DNA from: Amycolatopsis acidiphila
GTDB lineage: Bacteria; Actinomycetota; Actinomycetes; Mycobacteriales; Pseudonocardiaceae
NCBI RefSeq assembly: GCF_021391495.1
Contig: NZ_CP090063.1
Span: 6,820,001-6,884,000 of the forward strand
Length of the DNA: 64,000 nt
Reading direction: 5' to 3'
The notes beneath the pieces are model-generated. The model saw nothing but the letters and a program-made list of their open reading frames with translations, made no database searches and was not told the origin of the DNA. Every line of letters begins with the position of its first letter. The first letter of the stretch is position 1. The position numbers and the translations under genes are program-made. Positions 35,892 through 47,198 of this stretch are shown one piece after another.

Positions 35892-35907
35892 TCGAACGTG
35901 TGTTCGC
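35892..35907. promoter_or_regulatory. LexA (SOS) box between sbcD and the rmuC-like gene
   Basis: TCGAACGTGTGTTCGC fits the actinobacterial LexA consensus TCGAAC-N4-GTTCGA except for the last base. It lies 60 bp upstream of sbcD on one side and 80 bp upstream of the rmuC-like gene on the other. Confidence 0.65.
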
Positions 35908-35987
35908 CGGTCCAGGGGCTCCGGTTTTTGTCGGTGGGGTCCGCCATGATGCGGGCAAGCACCGAGATCGGAGAAAGGAGGGCGAAC

Positions 35988-36905
35988 GTGGCATCCACCG
36001 TGATCAGCACGGCGGCCGTCGTCATCGCCTTGGCGTTACTGGTGGCGATCGTCCTGCTGTGGCGGCTCTACACGGACAGCATGCGCCGTGCGGACGCCGC
36101 CGCGCGGCAGGTCGAGGCCGAGCGCTCACGCGTGGATCAGCAGCAGGCGGCCCTGCGCAGGTACGAGGTGGCGTTCGCCTCGATCAGCGGCAGGGGCGAG
36201 CTGGGGGAACAGGTTCTGGTGGAGACGGCGCGGGCGCTCGGTCTGCGGGAAGGGCTGCACTTCACCCTGCAGACCGACCTGGCGGGCGGCGGTGCCGCGA
36301 AGCCGGACATGGTGCTCCGGGTCGGTGGCGATCGCACCGTCCCGGTGGACGCGAAGGCGAGCATGGCGTGCTGGGCCGAGGCGGTCGAGACGGACAACGC
36401 CGACGAACGGCTCGACGCGCTCCGGGTACACGTCCGCAACCTGCGTTCGCGGGCCGCGGAACTGGCGGGCAAGGGTTATCAGCGCTGGGCGGACGGTATC
36501 TACGGCACTGTCATGTTCGTTCCCTCGGACGCGGCGGTCGTCGCCGCGCTCGACACCGACCCCGAGCTGCTGCGGTGGATGCTGGACCGGCGGGTCTTCC
36601 TGTGTGGCCCGACGGGTTTCGCGGTCGTGGCTTCGGCCGCGTTGTTCGCGGCGAGCGACCGGGCGGTCGTCGACGACATCGAACGGGTCCGGGCCGGAGC
36701 CGGAGCCGCGCACCGGGCGGCGGGAAACGCTGTGGAGGCGCTCAATCTGTCCAGCACGCATCTGCAGCGTTTCCTGTCCGCCCGCCGGCGTGAGCTGGAC
36801 GCGCTGGAGGGGTTCCGGGCTTCGGTCACGCCGTTGACCGAAGCATCCGGAAGCCCCACGGAGGTACCAGCTATCCGAAAGGGGGACGAACTGGCCGCGA
36901 GCTGA
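35988..36905 (+). CDS. RmuC-like DNA recombination protein
   Basis: 305 residues with an N-terminal membrane helix (about 7-27), a short coiled coil, then a nuclease-like RmuC core with VPVDAKASMACWAE, LRVHVRNLRSRAAELAGKGY and VMFVPSDAAVVAAL. RmuC proteins limit inversions at repeats. It is shorter than typical RmuC (about 400), mainly in the coiled coil. The GTG at 35988 has a near-ideal AAAGGAGGG. It diverges from sbcDC across a LexA-type box, which supports a repair role. Confidence 0.9.
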   Translation: MASTVISTAAVVIALALLVAIVLLWRLYTDSMRRADAAARQVEAERSRVDQQQAALRRYEVAFASISGRGELGEQVLVETARALGLREGLHFTLQTDLAGGGAAKPDMVLRVGGDRTVPVDAKASMACWAEAVETDNADERLDALRVHVRNLRSRAAELAGKGYQRWADGIYGTVMFVPSDAAVVAALDTDPELLRWMLDRRVFLCGPTGFAVVASAALFAASDRAVVDDIERVRAGAGAAHRAAGNAVEALNLSSTHLQRFLSARRRELDALEGFRASVTPLTEASGSPTEVPAIRKGDELAAS

Positions 36906-36958
36906 GCGCGCACCCTGGGTCCAGACCAATAACCGGAGCGTGTGCGCAACAAGCAGAT

Positions 36959-36975
36959 TGCCAACAAGGTTGGCA
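36959..36975. promoter_or_regulatory. Inverted repeat upstream of the DUF6542 gene
   Basis: TGCCAAC-AAG-GTTGGCA is a perfect 7-bp inverted repeat about 115 bp upstream of the DUF6542 start and 54 bp past the rmuC-like stop. It could be an operator or a weak hairpin; neither is established. Confidence 0.35.
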
Positions 36976-37088
36976 TCGGTAAAACCCCTGGTCAGCGTAG
37001 GTCGAACGGTCCATTGCCAGCGGGTCTGAGGGACAACTCCGCGGAGGGGCGGGCGCTTTGCGTCCAGTACGAGTTACGGTGTTGCCCT

Positions 37089-38135
37089 GTGACCGCAATT
37101 CGCGATCGGCCGAGCGATCCTGACGCCGACGAGGTAGCCGTTCCCTGGGACGAGCGTCCCGTCGTCGGCGAGAGACGCGGTCTGCCCTGGTGGGGGGCCG
37201 TGCTGCTGGCGTTCGGTCTCGCCCTGGTGGGTGCGATCGCCGACATGCAGTTGCAGAACACGCTGGGCTGGGTGTTCCGGATCTGCTACTTCGTGGGTGC
37301 GGTCGCGGCGATCTGCGCGGTCCAAAGGCGCAGCATTTTCGGCCCGATGGTGCAGCCGCCGCTGGTACTGGCGGTCACCGTGCCGCTCGTCGTACTGCTG
37401 GTGTCCGGCCTGCCGGCGAACAGCGACACCCTGGCGAAGGCACTGGCCGTGGGCACGCCGCTGATCAACGGGTTCCCGATGATGGCCATCACGACCGGTT
37501 TCACGCTGGCGATCGGCATCGTCCGGCTCTACCGGGAGCGGAACCCGATCGCGCCCGCGAAGGGCTCGAAGGCGGCTGCGTCGGATCAGAAGCGGACATC
37601 AGGGCCGCGTACCCGCGACGGGGCTGCGCCCCGGACGGGCAAGCCTGCGCGTGAGGGTGCCGGGCGTGAGGCTCGTGAGGGCACGGCTGGACGTGAAGGC
37701 GGGGCTACGCGGGTCCGCCGGCCCGCGGAGGGTCGCTCGTCGCAGCGGCCGGGTGGCGGCGAGCAGCACCCGTCGCTGCCGATGACGCCTCGGCGGCGCC
37801 CGGAGGATCCGCCGCGACGCGGTGAGGCTGGTGCGCGCGGCGGCGAGGCGCGGGGTGACCGCAGGGAACGCGGCGATGAGCCCGGCGCGCGCGGGGGCAA
37901 GACCCCGCCGCCTGTTGCCCGCCGTGGACGCCCACGCGGTGCGACGCCGGACGACGAGCGTCGCCGCGGCAGCGGCGAGGGCCGGGACGTCCCGGAGGAT
38001 CGACCGCGCCGGTTGCCGCCGCGCCCGGGATCACGGGAGCCGCGAGGCGGTTCGGGTGAGCCACCTCGCCGTGCCCCCGGTCGGCGCAATGGGCCGCCTC
38101 CGCGCGGGCCTCGTCCCTGGGACAACGAGGACTGA
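37089..38135 (+). CDS. DUF6542 membrane protein with long basic disordered tail
   Basis: 348 residues. Four hydrophobic segments occupy about residues 33-155 (PWWGAVLLAFGLALVGAIAD, RICYFVGAVAAICAV, then two more), matching the actinobacterial domain next to ispH (Rv1111c-like). The remaining half is disordered and very rich in Arg, Gly, Pro and Glu, with repeated RRG, GGE and RP patterns and a WDNED end. The GTG at 37089 follows a 183-nt leader. Its function is unknown; the tail could bind nucleic acid or anionic surfaces. Confidence 0.85.
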   Translation: MTAIRDRPSDPDADEVAVPWDERPVVGERRGLPWWGAVLLAFGLALVGAIADMQLQNTLGWVFRICYFVGAVAAICAVQRRSIFGPMVQPPLVLAVTVPLVVLLVSGLPANSDTLAKALAVGTPLINGFPMMAITTGFTLAIGIVRLYRERNPIAPAKGSKAAASDQKRTSGPRTRDGAAPRTGKPAREGAGREAREGTAGREGGATRVRRPAEGRSSQRPGGGEQHPSLPMTPRRRPEDPPRRGEAGARGGEARGDRRERGDEPGARGGKTPPPVARRGRPRGATPDDERRRGSGEGRDVPEDRPRRLPPRPGSREPRGGSGEPPRRAPGRRNGPPPRGPRPWDNED

Positions 38136-38436
38136 CGCGCCGCGGTTCGGGCTACTGGCTTGCCGCGCGCCGACGACGGCGTTGGTGCGCGCGAGGCTGA
38201 ACGAGGGCGCCGACGACGGGTGCCAGCAAAGGTCATGCCGCACCACCAAGCGCGGGTGCGACTAGGCCAGCACGGTCACTCCCCGCCATAGCGAGGTCGC
38301 GGGAGCCCAGCAAACCACTCCGTGGCGTAGCTGGGGTGTGCCAGCACCCCGAATGCCGATCAGCCGCGTAGCGAGGCCTGAACCTGTTCGACGACCTTGA
38401 CGAAGCCGCCCTCCGGCGACCCCACGGCGTGTCCCG
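38136..38436. other. Intergenic region between convergent genes
   Basis: No gene or terminator-like hairpin is convincing here. On the minus strand, 12 nt after the ispH stop, a 21-codon frame (38360-38425) reads VGSPEGGFVKVVEQVQASLR and then Gly. It has gene-like residue content but only weak start signals; it may be a small peptide or the remnant of a longer gene. Confidence 0.5.
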
Positions 38437-39405
38437 TTACTTCGCGGCCTGGCGGAGTTCCCGCGGCAGGGCGAAGGCGATCTTCTCGTTCGCCGTGGTG
38501 ACCTCGTCGACCTTGCCCCAGCCGCGCTCAGCGAGCCAGGCGAGCAGGTCCATCACCAACACGTCCGGCACGGACGCACCGCTCGTGACGCCGACCGTCG
38601 TCACACCCTCGAGCCAGGACTCGTCGACCTCGTGGGCGAAGTCGACCAAGTGCGCATCTCGCGCGCCGGCCTGCAGGGCGACCTCGACAAGACGCTTGGA
38701 GTTCGAAGAGTTGCGCGAACCCACCACGAGCACGAGGTCGCACTCACCGGCCATCGCCTTGACCGCGATCTGCCGGTTCGACGTCGCGTAACAGATGTCG
38801 TCGCTGGGCGGGTCGGCCAAGCCGGGGAACCGCTCGCGCAGCTGGTCGACGCGCTCCATGGTCTCGTCGACGCTCAACGTGGTCTGCGACAGCCACACGA
38901 CCTTCGACGGGTCGCGCACCTGCGCGCGGGCCGCATCGTCGGCCGTGTCGATCAGCTGGACGTGATCGGGCGCCTCGCCCGAGGTCCCCTCGACCTCTTC
39001 ATGCCCTTCGTGACCGATGAGCAGGATGTCGTAGTCGTCCTTGGCGAAGCGGTTGACCTCCTTGTGCACCTTCGTCACCAGCGGGCAGGTGGCGTCGATG
39101 GTGCGCAGGTTCCGCTCCGCGGCCTCGGTGTGCACGGCCGGGGAAACCCCGTGCGCGGAGAAGACGACCAGCTCGCCCTCCGGCACCTCGGAGGTCTCGT
39201 CGACGAAAATCACACCGCGCTCGCGCAGCGTCTCCACGACGTGCCGGTTGTGCACGATCTCCTTGCGCACGTAGACCGGCGGACCATAGAGTTCCAGGGC
39301 CTTCTCGACCGCGATCACGGCTCTGTCCACACCGGCGCAGTATCCGCGCGGTTTGGCCAGCAGCACTCGCTTGGCGGGCTCGGTGGCAGGGCTCGCTGCA
39401 CTCAT
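38437..39405 (-). CDS. ispH: 4-hydroxy-3-methylbut-2-enyl diphosphate reductase IspH
   Basis: IspH makes IPP and DMAPP in the last step of the MEP isoprenoid pathway with a [4Fe-4S] centre. The three cluster cysteines are in [23 protein letters not shown] and [10 protein letters not shown], and the substrate loops SAHGVSP and [13 protein letters not shown] are present. The ATG at 39405 gives 322 residues; a start seven codons earlier is unnecessary. Neighbours DUF6542 and the lipid-droplet-type gene match mycobacterial order. Confidence 0.97.
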   Translation of the reverse strand: MSAASPATEPAKRVLLAKPRGYCAGVDRAVIAVEKALELYGPPVYVRKEIVHNRHVVETLRERGVIFVDETSEVPEGELVVFSAHGVSPAVHTEAAERNLRTIDATCPLVTKVHKEVNRFAKDDYDILLIGHEGHEEVEGTSGEAPDHVQLIDTADDAARAQVRDPSKVVWLSQTTLSVDETMERVDQLRERFPGLADPPSDDICYATSNRQIAVKAMAGECDLVLVVGSRNSSNSKRLVEVALQAGARDAHLVDFAHEVDESWLEGVTTVGVTSGASVPDVLVMDLLAWLAERGWGKVDEVTTANEKIAFALPRELRQAAK

Positions 39406-39509
39406 GACTCCCAGGGTACGGCCCACGCTGATGTGCGGCCGATCACGTCGGATGGGCCGTTGGACTTGATCGGTTGGGCAGGATGGCGCGTGTACGGCAC
39501 GCTGTACGC

Positions 39510-40649
39510 ATGAAGCCGCTCCCGCTCCCCCTCCGCATCGCCGCGGGCCTGGCCGTGACGGCCGCCGAGCGCGCCCGCGAGCTGCCGAAGAACCTGGTCG
39601 GCCTGCCGGTCACCGTCGTGTCGCAGGTGCTGCAGTTCTCCATGCGCCTGCAACAGCAGGTCACCGAGCTGGCGATCAAGGGCGATGAGGTGCTGTCAGC
39701 GCTCCATCCCGTCGAGGACACCCCCAGCTGGGCCACCTTCGACGAGGACCTTCCCCCGGTCGACGAGGCCCCCACCGGCAACAACGGCCACCGGTCGACG
39801 GCCGTGTTGCGCGACGTGAGCGACAACGCCCGCGACCCGTGGGAGCAGGAAGAGCGCGCGCTCGCCGAGGACCACACCGAAGGTGAGTTCGACAGCGAGA
39901 GCGGACCCGAAGGCGGCCCGACCGGCGGCAACGGCGGCGGCAACGGCGCGGGCTCGACGACGCGACGAAACGGCCGGCCCGATCTCAGGAGCGTCGGCGG
40001 CACCGACTCCGGTGACGACGCGGAGGCGGTGCCCGGTTCCTACGGCGATATCGAGGCAGCAGCAGCGGGGTCCGGCGGTGACGTCGAGGCAGGTGGCGCT
40101 GAATCCGGCGGAAACGTGGCGGTCGGTGGCACGGAATCGGGTGGAGATGTCGAGGCGGGTGGCGCGGAGTCGGGCCGAGCCGTCGAGACCGGTGGCGACA
40201 CTGCGCCCGGCGCGAGCGTCGGTGACGCGACGAACACCTCCAACGACGCGCCGCCCACCCTCGACGACGCGACGGCAACTACCGAGAGCCCGACACCCAC
40301 CTCCGGCAACGCGACGCCCACTATCGGCGCTGCGGCACCCACCTTCGGCGGTGTGCCGTCCCTCGGCGGTGCGGAGGCCGACGATCTCGGCGCTTCCGGG
40401 CCCGATGCCATTGGCATCGAGCCTGAGGGGATCATCGGCTCAGCGGGGCTCGCCAACTACGACGAGCTCACCCTGCCCCAGCTGCGCGCCCGCCTACGCC
40501 GGTTCACGCTCGAGCAGCTCGAGGAACTTCTCGCCTATGAGCGGACGCATGAGAACCGGCCGTCGTTCGTCGGGATGTTGACGCGGCGGATCGGGAACGT
40601 CCAGCGACTGTCCGAAGGCGACAGCGGCACGGGTACGCCCGGCCGGTGA
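39510..40649 (+). CDS. Lipid-droplet-associated-type protein (Rv1109c-like) with Gly/Glu/Thr repeats
   Basis: 379 residues. A conserved N-terminal helix ([20 protein letters not shown], then [20 protein letters not shown]) is amphipathic to hydrophobic. The middle (about 130-300) is a low-complexity acidic stretch with repeats of the type [11 protein letters not shown] and [13 protein letters not shown]. The C-terminus has a conserved helical end ([23 protein letters not shown] ... [11 protein letters not shown]). Divergent from ispH, as Rv1109c is in M. tuberculosis, where related proteins coat lipid droplets. The repeat region looks expanded. Confidence 0.8.
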   Translation: MKPLPLPLRIAAGLAVTAAERARELPKNLVGLPVTVVSQVLQFSMRLQQQVTELAIKGDEVLSALHPVEDTPSWATFDEDLPPVDEAPTGNNGHRSTAVLRDVSDNARDPWEQEERALAEDHTEGEFDSESGPEGGPTGGNGGGNGAGSTTRRNGRPDLRSVGGTDSGDDAEAVPGSYGDIEAAAAGSGGDVEAGGAESGGNVAVGGTESGGDVEAGGAESGRAVETGGDTAPGASVGDATNTSNDAPPTLDDATATTESPTPTSGNATPTIGAAAPTFGGVPSLGGAEADDLGASGPDAIGIEPEGIIGSAGLANYDELTLPQLRARLRRFTLEQLEELLAYERTHENRPSFVGMLTRRIGNVQRLSEGDSGTGTPGR

Positions 40650-40807
40650 ACGGACAAGGACAACCACGGCAGGCGAACGAAACCCGCCCCACAGCCGGAC
40701 AAGAGCCACCGCGGCCCACAACCGGACAAGGACAAACCCGCCCCGCCACCGGACAAGAGCCACCCCGGCCCACAACCGGACAAGGACAAGGACAACCAGG
40801 CCGGTGA
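40646..40807 (+). CDS. Putative 53-codon repeat ORF coupled to both neighbours
   Basis: An ORF starts at GTG 40646, sharing GTGA with the preceding stop, and ends at TGA 40807, sharing GTGA with the xseA start. It reads [15 protein letters not shown] and then two near-identical 18-residue units of the type [13 protein letters not shown]. The units correspond to a 54-bp tandem repeat, so the repeat keeps the frame. There is no recognised family and no separate ribosome site beyond coupling. It could be a real disordered peptide, a translational relay to xseA, or a chance open frame. Confidence 0.45.
   Translation: MNGQGQPRQANETRPTAGQEPPRPTTGQGQTRPATGQEPPRPTTGQGQGQPGR
40682..40789 (+). repeat. 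54-bp tandem repeat, two copies
   Basis: Copies 40682-40735 and 40736-40789 differ at only a few bases near ACCCGCCCC-ACAG/GCCA and CCACCGCGG/CCACCCCGG. A third partial unit (GGACAAGGACAACC) is at both ends. The period is a multiple of three. Confidence 0.85.
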
Positions 40808-42072
40808 GCACCGAGCAGAACCAGGCGCAGAACCAGGCCAAGGACCAGACCACCGCCGAGAACCCCTGGCCCGTACGCACCGTCGCGCGCAAGATCGGCG
40901 ACTGGATCCACCGCCTCGGCGCCGTCTGGGTCGAGGGCCAGGTCACCCAGATCTCCGCCCGCCCCGGCACGCAGACCGCCTTCCTCACGCTCCGCGACCC
41001 CTCCGCCGACGTCTCCATGACCGTCACCGCCCCGATGCGGCTCGTGCGCGCCATCGAGCCGCCGCTGCGCGAGGGCGCCAGCGTGGTCGTCTTCGCCAAG
41101 CCCACCTTCTTCCTCGGGCGCGGCACGATCAGCCTGCGCGCCAGCGAGATCCGCTCCATCGGCATCGGCGAACTGCTCGCGCGCATCGAACGCCTGCGTC
41201 GCCTCCTCGAGGCCGAAGGCCTCTTCGCGCCCGAGCGCAAGCGCCGCCTTCCCTTCCTGCCCAAGGGAATCGGCCTCATCACCGGCCGCGCCTCGGCCGC
41301 CGAGCACGACGTGCTCGTCAACGCGCACAACCGCTGGCCCGCGGCTCCCATCCAGGTCATCAACACCGCCGTGCAGGGCCCGACCGCGGTGCCGCAGATC
41401 CGCAAGGCACTGTCCATTCTGGACGCCGACCCCGGCGTCGACGTCATCGTCATCGCCCGCGGCGGCGGCAGCGTCGAGGACCTGCTGCCCTTCTCCGACG
41501 AGGCCCTCTGCCGGGCCGTCTCGGCCGCGCGCACCCCCGTGGTCAGCGCGATCGGGCACGAACCGGACACCCCGCTGCTCGACCACGTCGCCGACCTGCG
41601 CTGCTCCACGCCGACCGACGCGGGCAAACGCGTCGTGCCCGACGTCAAGGAGGAGACCGCCCGCGTCCACCAGATGCGCGACCGCGCCCGCCGCGCGCTG
41701 CACGGCTGGGTCGACACCCAGTGCCGCCTGCTCGACCAGCTGCGCAGCCGCCCGGTGCTGGCCGACCCGCTCGGCCCGATCGGCCGCCGCAGGGACGACG
41801 TGGAGCTGCACCGCGAGCGCGGCCGTCGCGCGATGCTCAACACGCTGTCCCACGAACAGGCCGCCGTCGCCTCGGCGCGGGCGCGGCTGACGGCCCTCGG
41901 ACCTGCCGCGACGATGGCCCGCGGCTACACCGTCGTGCAATATCCGGACGCGGCAGGCAACCTTCAGGTACTGCGATCCATCTCTGAAGTGGCGGACGGA
42001 ACTCCGCTGCGCGTGCGGGTCGTCGACGGCGCCGTGCACGCGGTCGCCCAGACCGTCGAGCCGGGAGAGTAG
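40804..42072 (+). CDS. xseA: Exodeoxyribonuclease VII large subunit
   Basis: 422 residues. The N-terminal OB-fold ([20 protein letters not shown]) binds DNA, the catalytic domain has [32 protein letters not shown] and [17 protein letters not shown], and a C-terminal helical region binds XseB. Exonuclease VII degrades single-stranded DNA from both ends. The GTG at 40804 lies on a GTGA overlap with the repeat ORF; the Gln-rich first 15 residues are not conserved. xseB follows after one small gene. Confidence 0.95.
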   Translation: MSTEQNQAQNQAKDQTTAENPWPVRTVARKIGDWIHRLGAVWVEGQVTQISARPGTQTAFLTLRDPSADVSMTVTAPMRLVRAIEPPLREGASVVVFAKPTFFLGRGTISLRASEIRSIGIGELLARIERLRRLLEAEGLFAPERKRRLPFLPKGIGLITGRASAAEHDVLVNAHNRWPAAPIQVINTAVQGPTAVPQIRKALSILDADPGVDVIVIARGGGSVEDLLPFSDEALCRAVSAARTPVVSAIGHEPDTPLLDHVADLRCSTPTDAGKRVVPDVKEETARVHQMRDRARRALHGWVDTQCRLLDQLRSRPVLADPLGPIGRRRDDVELHRERGRRAMLNTLSHEQAAVASARARLTALGPAATMARGYTVVQYPDAAGNLQVLRSISEVADGTPLRVRVVDGAVHAVAQTVEPGE

Positions 42073-42075
42073 GAA

Positions 42076-42471
42076 GTGCGCCGCCCCACGTTCCTGCCGC
42101 TCACCACCGACGCCGCCGTGCACGCCGGCGCGCACGCGGTGCTCCACCGCGCCACCGAGGCCGACCGCGCCGCCGACGCCTGCTGGGCCACCTTGCTGGC
42201 CGGTTCCGAGGCGAGCCGATGCGGACTCGACGCGCGGTTGCGCAAACTCTCGGAGGCCACCTCGGTCTACGTCGGCACAAAATGGTGGTTCAACGAGGGC
42301 TCGGCGTACCGGCGGCGCGTCGCCCGGGCGCAGATCTGCATCGAGGACGCGATCACCGAGGGTGACGGGAGCGAGTTCGCGCAGGCGTTCATGGGCTACG
42401 ACCACGCGATGGCGAGCGCGCTAGTCTGCACCGATGAGCGAGGCCGCGGAAAACACAGAGCTCGGCTATGA
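42076..42471 (+). CDS. Small conserved protein between xseA and xseB
   Basis: 131 residues of unknown function, mostly helical, with two Cys ([15 protein letters not shown]) and aromatic [18 protein letters not shown]. The GTG at 42076 lies three bases after the xseA stop and is preceded by AGGAA. Its 3' end overlaps the xseB start by 38 nt, an unusually long overlap, so the last dozen residues ([11 protein letters not shown]) may be non-essential. Co-expression with exonuclease VII is inferred from position; no homologous family is recognised. Confidence 0.7.
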   Translation: MRRPTFLPLTTDAAVHAGAHAVLHRATEADRAADACWATLLAGSEASRCGLDARLRKLSEATSVYVGTKWWFNEGSAYRRRVARAQICIEDAITEGDGSEFAQAFMGYDHAMASALVCTDERGRGKHRARL

Positions 42472-42664
42472 GCAGGCCCGTGACCAGCTCGTCGAGGTGG
42501 TCCGGGAGCTCGAGGCCGGCGGCTTGTCCCTGGAGCAGTCGCTGGCGCTGTGGGAGAAGGGCGAGCACCTGGCGAAGGTCTGTGAGCGCCATCTCGACGG
42601 GGCGCGGGAGCGCATCGAAGCGGCCCTGAAGTCGGTCGAGGAGGAAACCGGCGACTCGGAGTGA
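42434..42664 (+). CDS. xseB: Exodeoxyribonuclease VII small subunit
   Basis: 76 residues with the XseB helical hairpin: [20 protein letters not shown], then [20 protein letters not shown] and a terminal acidic helix. It forms a complex with XseA that is needed for stable activity. The ATG at 42434 lies inside the preceding small gene. Confidence 0.95.
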   Translation: MSEAAENTELGYEQARDQLVEVVRELEAGGLSLEQSLALWEKGEHLAKVCERHLDGARERIEAALKSVEEETGDSE

Positions 42665-42748
42665 GCTTCACCATGCCCGTGATGCCCTGCGGTACTGGCG
42701 CAGTCTGAGAGAATCAGTGTCCGCCCTGCACCGAACCGGGAGGCACCA

Positions 42749-43810
42749 ATGTCGAGCGGCACCCCGTCCCCCAGCACCGCCAGGCGAAAAGAAGCGCCTG
42801 ACCGCAACCTGGCCATGGAGCTGGTGCGCGTCACGGAAGCGGCGGCGATGGCAGCGGGCCGGTGGGTCGGCAAGGGCGACAAGAACGGTGGTGACGGCGC
42901 CGCGGTGGACGCGATGCGCCAGCTCATCTCCACGGTCTCCATGCGCGGCGTGGTCGTCATCGGCGAGGGCGAGAAGGACGAGGCCCCCATGCTGTTCAAC
43001 GGCGAGGAGGTCGGCAACGGCGACGGCCCGGCCTGCGACGTCGCGGTCGACCCGATCGACGGCACCACGCTGATGGCCAAGGGCATGCCGAACGCGCTGG
43101 CGGTGCTCGCGGTCGCCGAGCGCGGCGCGATGTTCGACCCCTCGGCGGTGTTCTACATGGAGAAGCTGGCCGTCGGGCCGGAGGCCGCGGGCGTGGTCGA
43201 CATCTCCGCACCGGTCGCGGAGAACATCCGCCGGGTCGCGAAGGCCAAGCACAGCAGCGTCTCGGACGTCACGGTCTGCATCCTCGACCGGCCCCGGCAC
43301 GAGCAGCTGGTCAAGGAGGTCCGCGAGGCAGGCGCCCGGATCCGGTTCATCTCCGACGGGGACGTGGCCGGCGCGATCGCCGCGGCCCGCCCGACCACGG
43401 GTGTCGACCTGCTGCTGGGCATCGGCGGCACGCCGGAGGGCATCATCGCCGCCTGCGCGATGAAGTGCCTCGGCGGCGAGCTGCAGGGCAAGCTGTGGCC
43501 GAAGGACGACGCCGAACGCCAGAAGGCGCTCGACGCGGGCCACGACCTCGACCGGGTGCTGAACACCGATGACCTGGTGCGCGGCGACAACGTGTTCTTC
43601 TGCGCCACCGGGGTCACCGACGGCGACCTGCTGCGCGGCACCCACTACCGGGCAGGCGGCGCGACCACCCAGTCGATCGTCATGCGCTCGAAGTCGGGCA
43701 CGGTCCGCCTCATCGACGGCTACCACCGGCTGACGAAGCTGCGCGCCTACTCGTCGATCGACTTCGACGGGCAGCCCGGTGACGAAGACGTCGTGCCGCC
43801 GCTGCCGTGA
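42749..43810 (+). CDS. glpX: Class II fructose-1,6-bisphosphatase GlpX
   Basis: 353 residues. Gluconeogenic phosphatase of the GlpX family with metal/substrate motifs [43 protein letters not shown] and [20 protein letters not shown]. Actinobacteria usually rely on this enzyme as their only FBPase. The ATG at 42749 has GGGAGG. Its stop overlaps the start of a secreted protease gene (GTGA). Confidence 0.96.
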   Translation: MSSGTPSPSTARRKEAPDRNLAMELVRVTEAAAMAAGRWVGKGDKNGGDGAAVDAMRQLISTVSMRGVVVIGEGEKDEAPMLFNGEEVGNGDGPACDVAVDPIDGTTLMAKGMPNALAVLAVAERGAMFDPSAVFYMEKLAVGPEAAGVVDISAPVAENIRRVAKAKHSSVSDVTVCILDRPRHEQLVKEVREAGARIRFISDGDVAGAIAAARPTTGVDLLLGIGGTPEGIIAACAMKCLGGELQGKLWPKDDAERQKALDAGHDLDRVLNTDDLVRGDNVFFCATGVTDGDLLRGTHYRAGGATTQSIVMRSKSGTVRLIDGYHRLTKLRAYSSIDFDGQPGDEDVVPPLP

Positions 43811-44619
43811 GGCGCGTGCTCATCGCCGCCGCCTGCTCTCTGCTGGCGGTGCTCTTCCTGGTCCAGCCGGGCTCGGCCGCCGAGCCCCGGCTCGTCGGCG
43901 GCACCGCGGCCGATCAGCCGTACCCGTTCGCGGCCTCGCTGCAGACCACCGGCGGCGAGTTCTTCTGCGGCGGCTCGCTGATCCAGGCGTCCTGGGTGGT
44001 CACGGCCGCGCACTGCCTGCAGGGCCGTGACGCGGCGTCGTTCACCGTCCGGGTCGGCAGCAACGACCGGACCCAGGGCGGCGAGGTCGGCAAGCCCGAC
44101 CGGTTCGTCGCCGACCCGGACTACAACCCCGCCGGTGCGGGCGGCGACATCGCCGTGGTGCACCTGTCCGCGCCGGTGGCCGCCGCGCCGATAGCCCTCG
44201 GCACTGCCACCGCGGTGGGCACGACGGTGCGGCTGCTCGGCTGGGGCCAGACCTGTGCGACGCCCGGCTGCGGGGACGGGCCGGCGATGCTGCAGCAGCT
44301 CGACGCGCACCTGGTCGACCCGGCCAAGTGCACCGCGACGATCAACGCGAGCGTCGAGCTGTGCACGGACAACCCCGACGGCAAGTCCGGGGCGTGTTAC
44401 GGCGACTCCGGCGGACCCGAGGTCGCGCAGGTGGACGGGCACTGGGTGCTGCTCGGCGTGACCAGCCGCCCGGGCAACAACTCGGCGACCTGCGCGACAG
44501 CGCCGTCGATCTACACCTCGGCAGTCGCCTACGCGGGCTGGATCGGCCAGCAGCTCGCCCCGCCGCCGCCACCGCCGTCGACCCCGACGCCCGCACCGAG
44601 CCCGACGCCGACGCCGTAA
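43807..44619 (+). CDS. Secreted trypsin-like serine protease (S1)
   Basis: 270 residues with a signal peptide (about 1-24) and then [18 protein letters not shown], which resembles the IVGG activation site after a very short propeptide. The triad is visible: His in VTAAHCLQG, Asp in GGDIAVVHL, Ser in YGDSGGPEV. Six cysteines are available for disulfides. A C-terminal Pro/Thr-rich tail may anchor it in the wall. The GTG overlaps the glpX stop by four bases, so a metabolic gene and an extracellular protease share a transcript. Confidence 0.93.
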   Translation: MRRVLIAAACSLLAVLFLVQPGSAAEPRLVGGTAADQPYPFAASLQTTGGEFFCGGSLIQASWVVTAAHCLQGRDAASFTVRVGSNDRTQGGEVGKPDRFVADPDYNPAGAGGDIAVVHLSAPVAAAPIALGTATAVGTTVRLLGWGQTCATPGCGDGPAMLQQLDAHLVDPAKCTATINASVELCTDNPDGKSGACYGDSGGPEVAQVDGHWVLLGVTSRPGNNSATCATAPSIYTSAVAYAGWIGQQLAPPPPPPSTPTPAPSPTPTP

Positions 44620-44623
44620 CCCG

Positions 44624-45601
44624 TCATTCCGCGTTGCTGGAGTGCCCGGGGAACAGGTGGGCGTCCGGGTCGAGCGCGACGGCGATGTTGTTCACGGCCG
44701 TGGCCGCCTCGCCGAAGCCGGTCGCGATCAGCTTCACCTTGCCCGGATACGCCGCCACGTCGCCGGCCGCGTAGACGCGCGAGCGGGCCGTCGCCATCGT
44801 CGAGTCGACGCTGATCGCGCGGTGGTCGATCTCCAGCCCCCAGTTCTCGATGGGGCCGAGGTCGGCGGTGAAGCCGAGCGCCGCCACGACGGCCTGCGCG
44901 GGCAGCACCAGCGGCGAGGCGCCCTTCGCGGTCACGACCACCTCGCACAGCGCGCCGGCCGAGTCGGCGCGCATCTCGGCGACCTCCGCGTCGGTGACGA
45001 TGCGGACCCCCAGCTGTTGTGCCTCACGCACGATCGACTCGGCGGCCCGGAACTTCGCGCGGCGGTGCACGAGCGTCACGCTCGCCGCGACGGGATGCAG
45101 CGCGAGCACCCAGTCGAACGCCGAGTCCCCGCCGCCGACCACGACCACGTCCTGCCCGGCATGCGCGTCCAGCGACGGCACGAAGTGCACCATCCCGCGA
45201 CCGAGCCACCCATCGCCCGCGGGCAGCGGGCGCGGGGTGAACTCGCCGATGCCCGCCGTGATCAGCACGGCGCCGGCGTGCACCACGTCGCCGCCGTCGA
45301 GCAGCACGTCGAGGCCGGACTCCGTCTCGCGCAGCCCTTCCGCCTTGCGCCCCAGCAGGTACTTCGGCTCCCACGGCGCGGCCTGCTCGACCAGTCCCTT
45401 GACCAGGTCGCGGCCGCGCACCGCGGGGAACCCGCCGACGTCGTAGATCATCTTCTCCGGGTACATCGCGGTCACCTGGCCGCCCGCCTCGGGCAGGGAG
45501 TCGACCACCGCCATCGACAGCCCGCGGAACCCGGCGTAGTAGGCGGCGAACAGCCCGGTCGGTCCCGCACCGACGATGAGCAGATCGATCGAGAGCTCCA
45601 C
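44624..45601 (-). CDS. Ferredoxin--NADP reductase (thioredoxin-reductase-like)
   Basis: 325 residues. FAD-binding [19 protein letters not shown] is at the N-terminus, the NADPH-binding [16 protein letters not shown] sits mid-chain, and the FAD end motif is [22 protein letters not shown]. The redox CxxC of thioredoxin reductases is absent, so it belongs to the YumC-type ferredoxin/flavodoxin reductases. The GTG at 45601 has GAAGGGCGG upstream. Divergent from fumC. Confidence 0.93.
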   Translation of the reverse strand: MELSIDLLIVGAGPTGLFAAYYAGFRGLSMAVVDSLPEAGGQVTAMYPEKMIYDVGGFPAVRGRDLVKGLVEQAAPWEPKYLLGRKAEGLRETESGLDVLLDGGDVVHAGAVLITAGIGEFTPRPLPAGDGWLGRGMVHFVPSLDAHAGQDVVVVGGGDSAFDWVLALHPVAASVTLVHRRAKFRAAESIVREAQQLGVRIVTDAEVAEMRADSAGALCEVVVTAKGASPLVLPAQAVVAALGFTADLGPIENWGLEIDHRAISVDSTMATARSRVYAAGDVAAYPGKVKLIATGFGEAATAVNNIAVALDPDAHLFPGHSSNAE

Positions 45602-45704
45602 CGGGTACCGCCCTTCAGCAGTGATCGCCGCCACCTCGATCGTAGACACATCGCGTGCGGAAGCACACGGAGCGAACGACGCCGCGCTGCGCGAAACTGG
45701 CGTC

Positions 45705-47102
<1,398 letters not shown>

Positions 47103-47198
47103 CCGCATCCTGAACCGCATCGTCCACTTCCGGGCTGAACCGGTCTCGCGCGGGGGCCGTGTGGGTCTGCGACGCCGGCCCGCAGGAAGGACGCCGCA

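Noticed and set aside
38360..38425. 21-codon frame just after ispH
   Set aside because: The residue pattern is gene-like, but it is too short and start signals are too weak to list as a gene; recorded under the intergenic entry.
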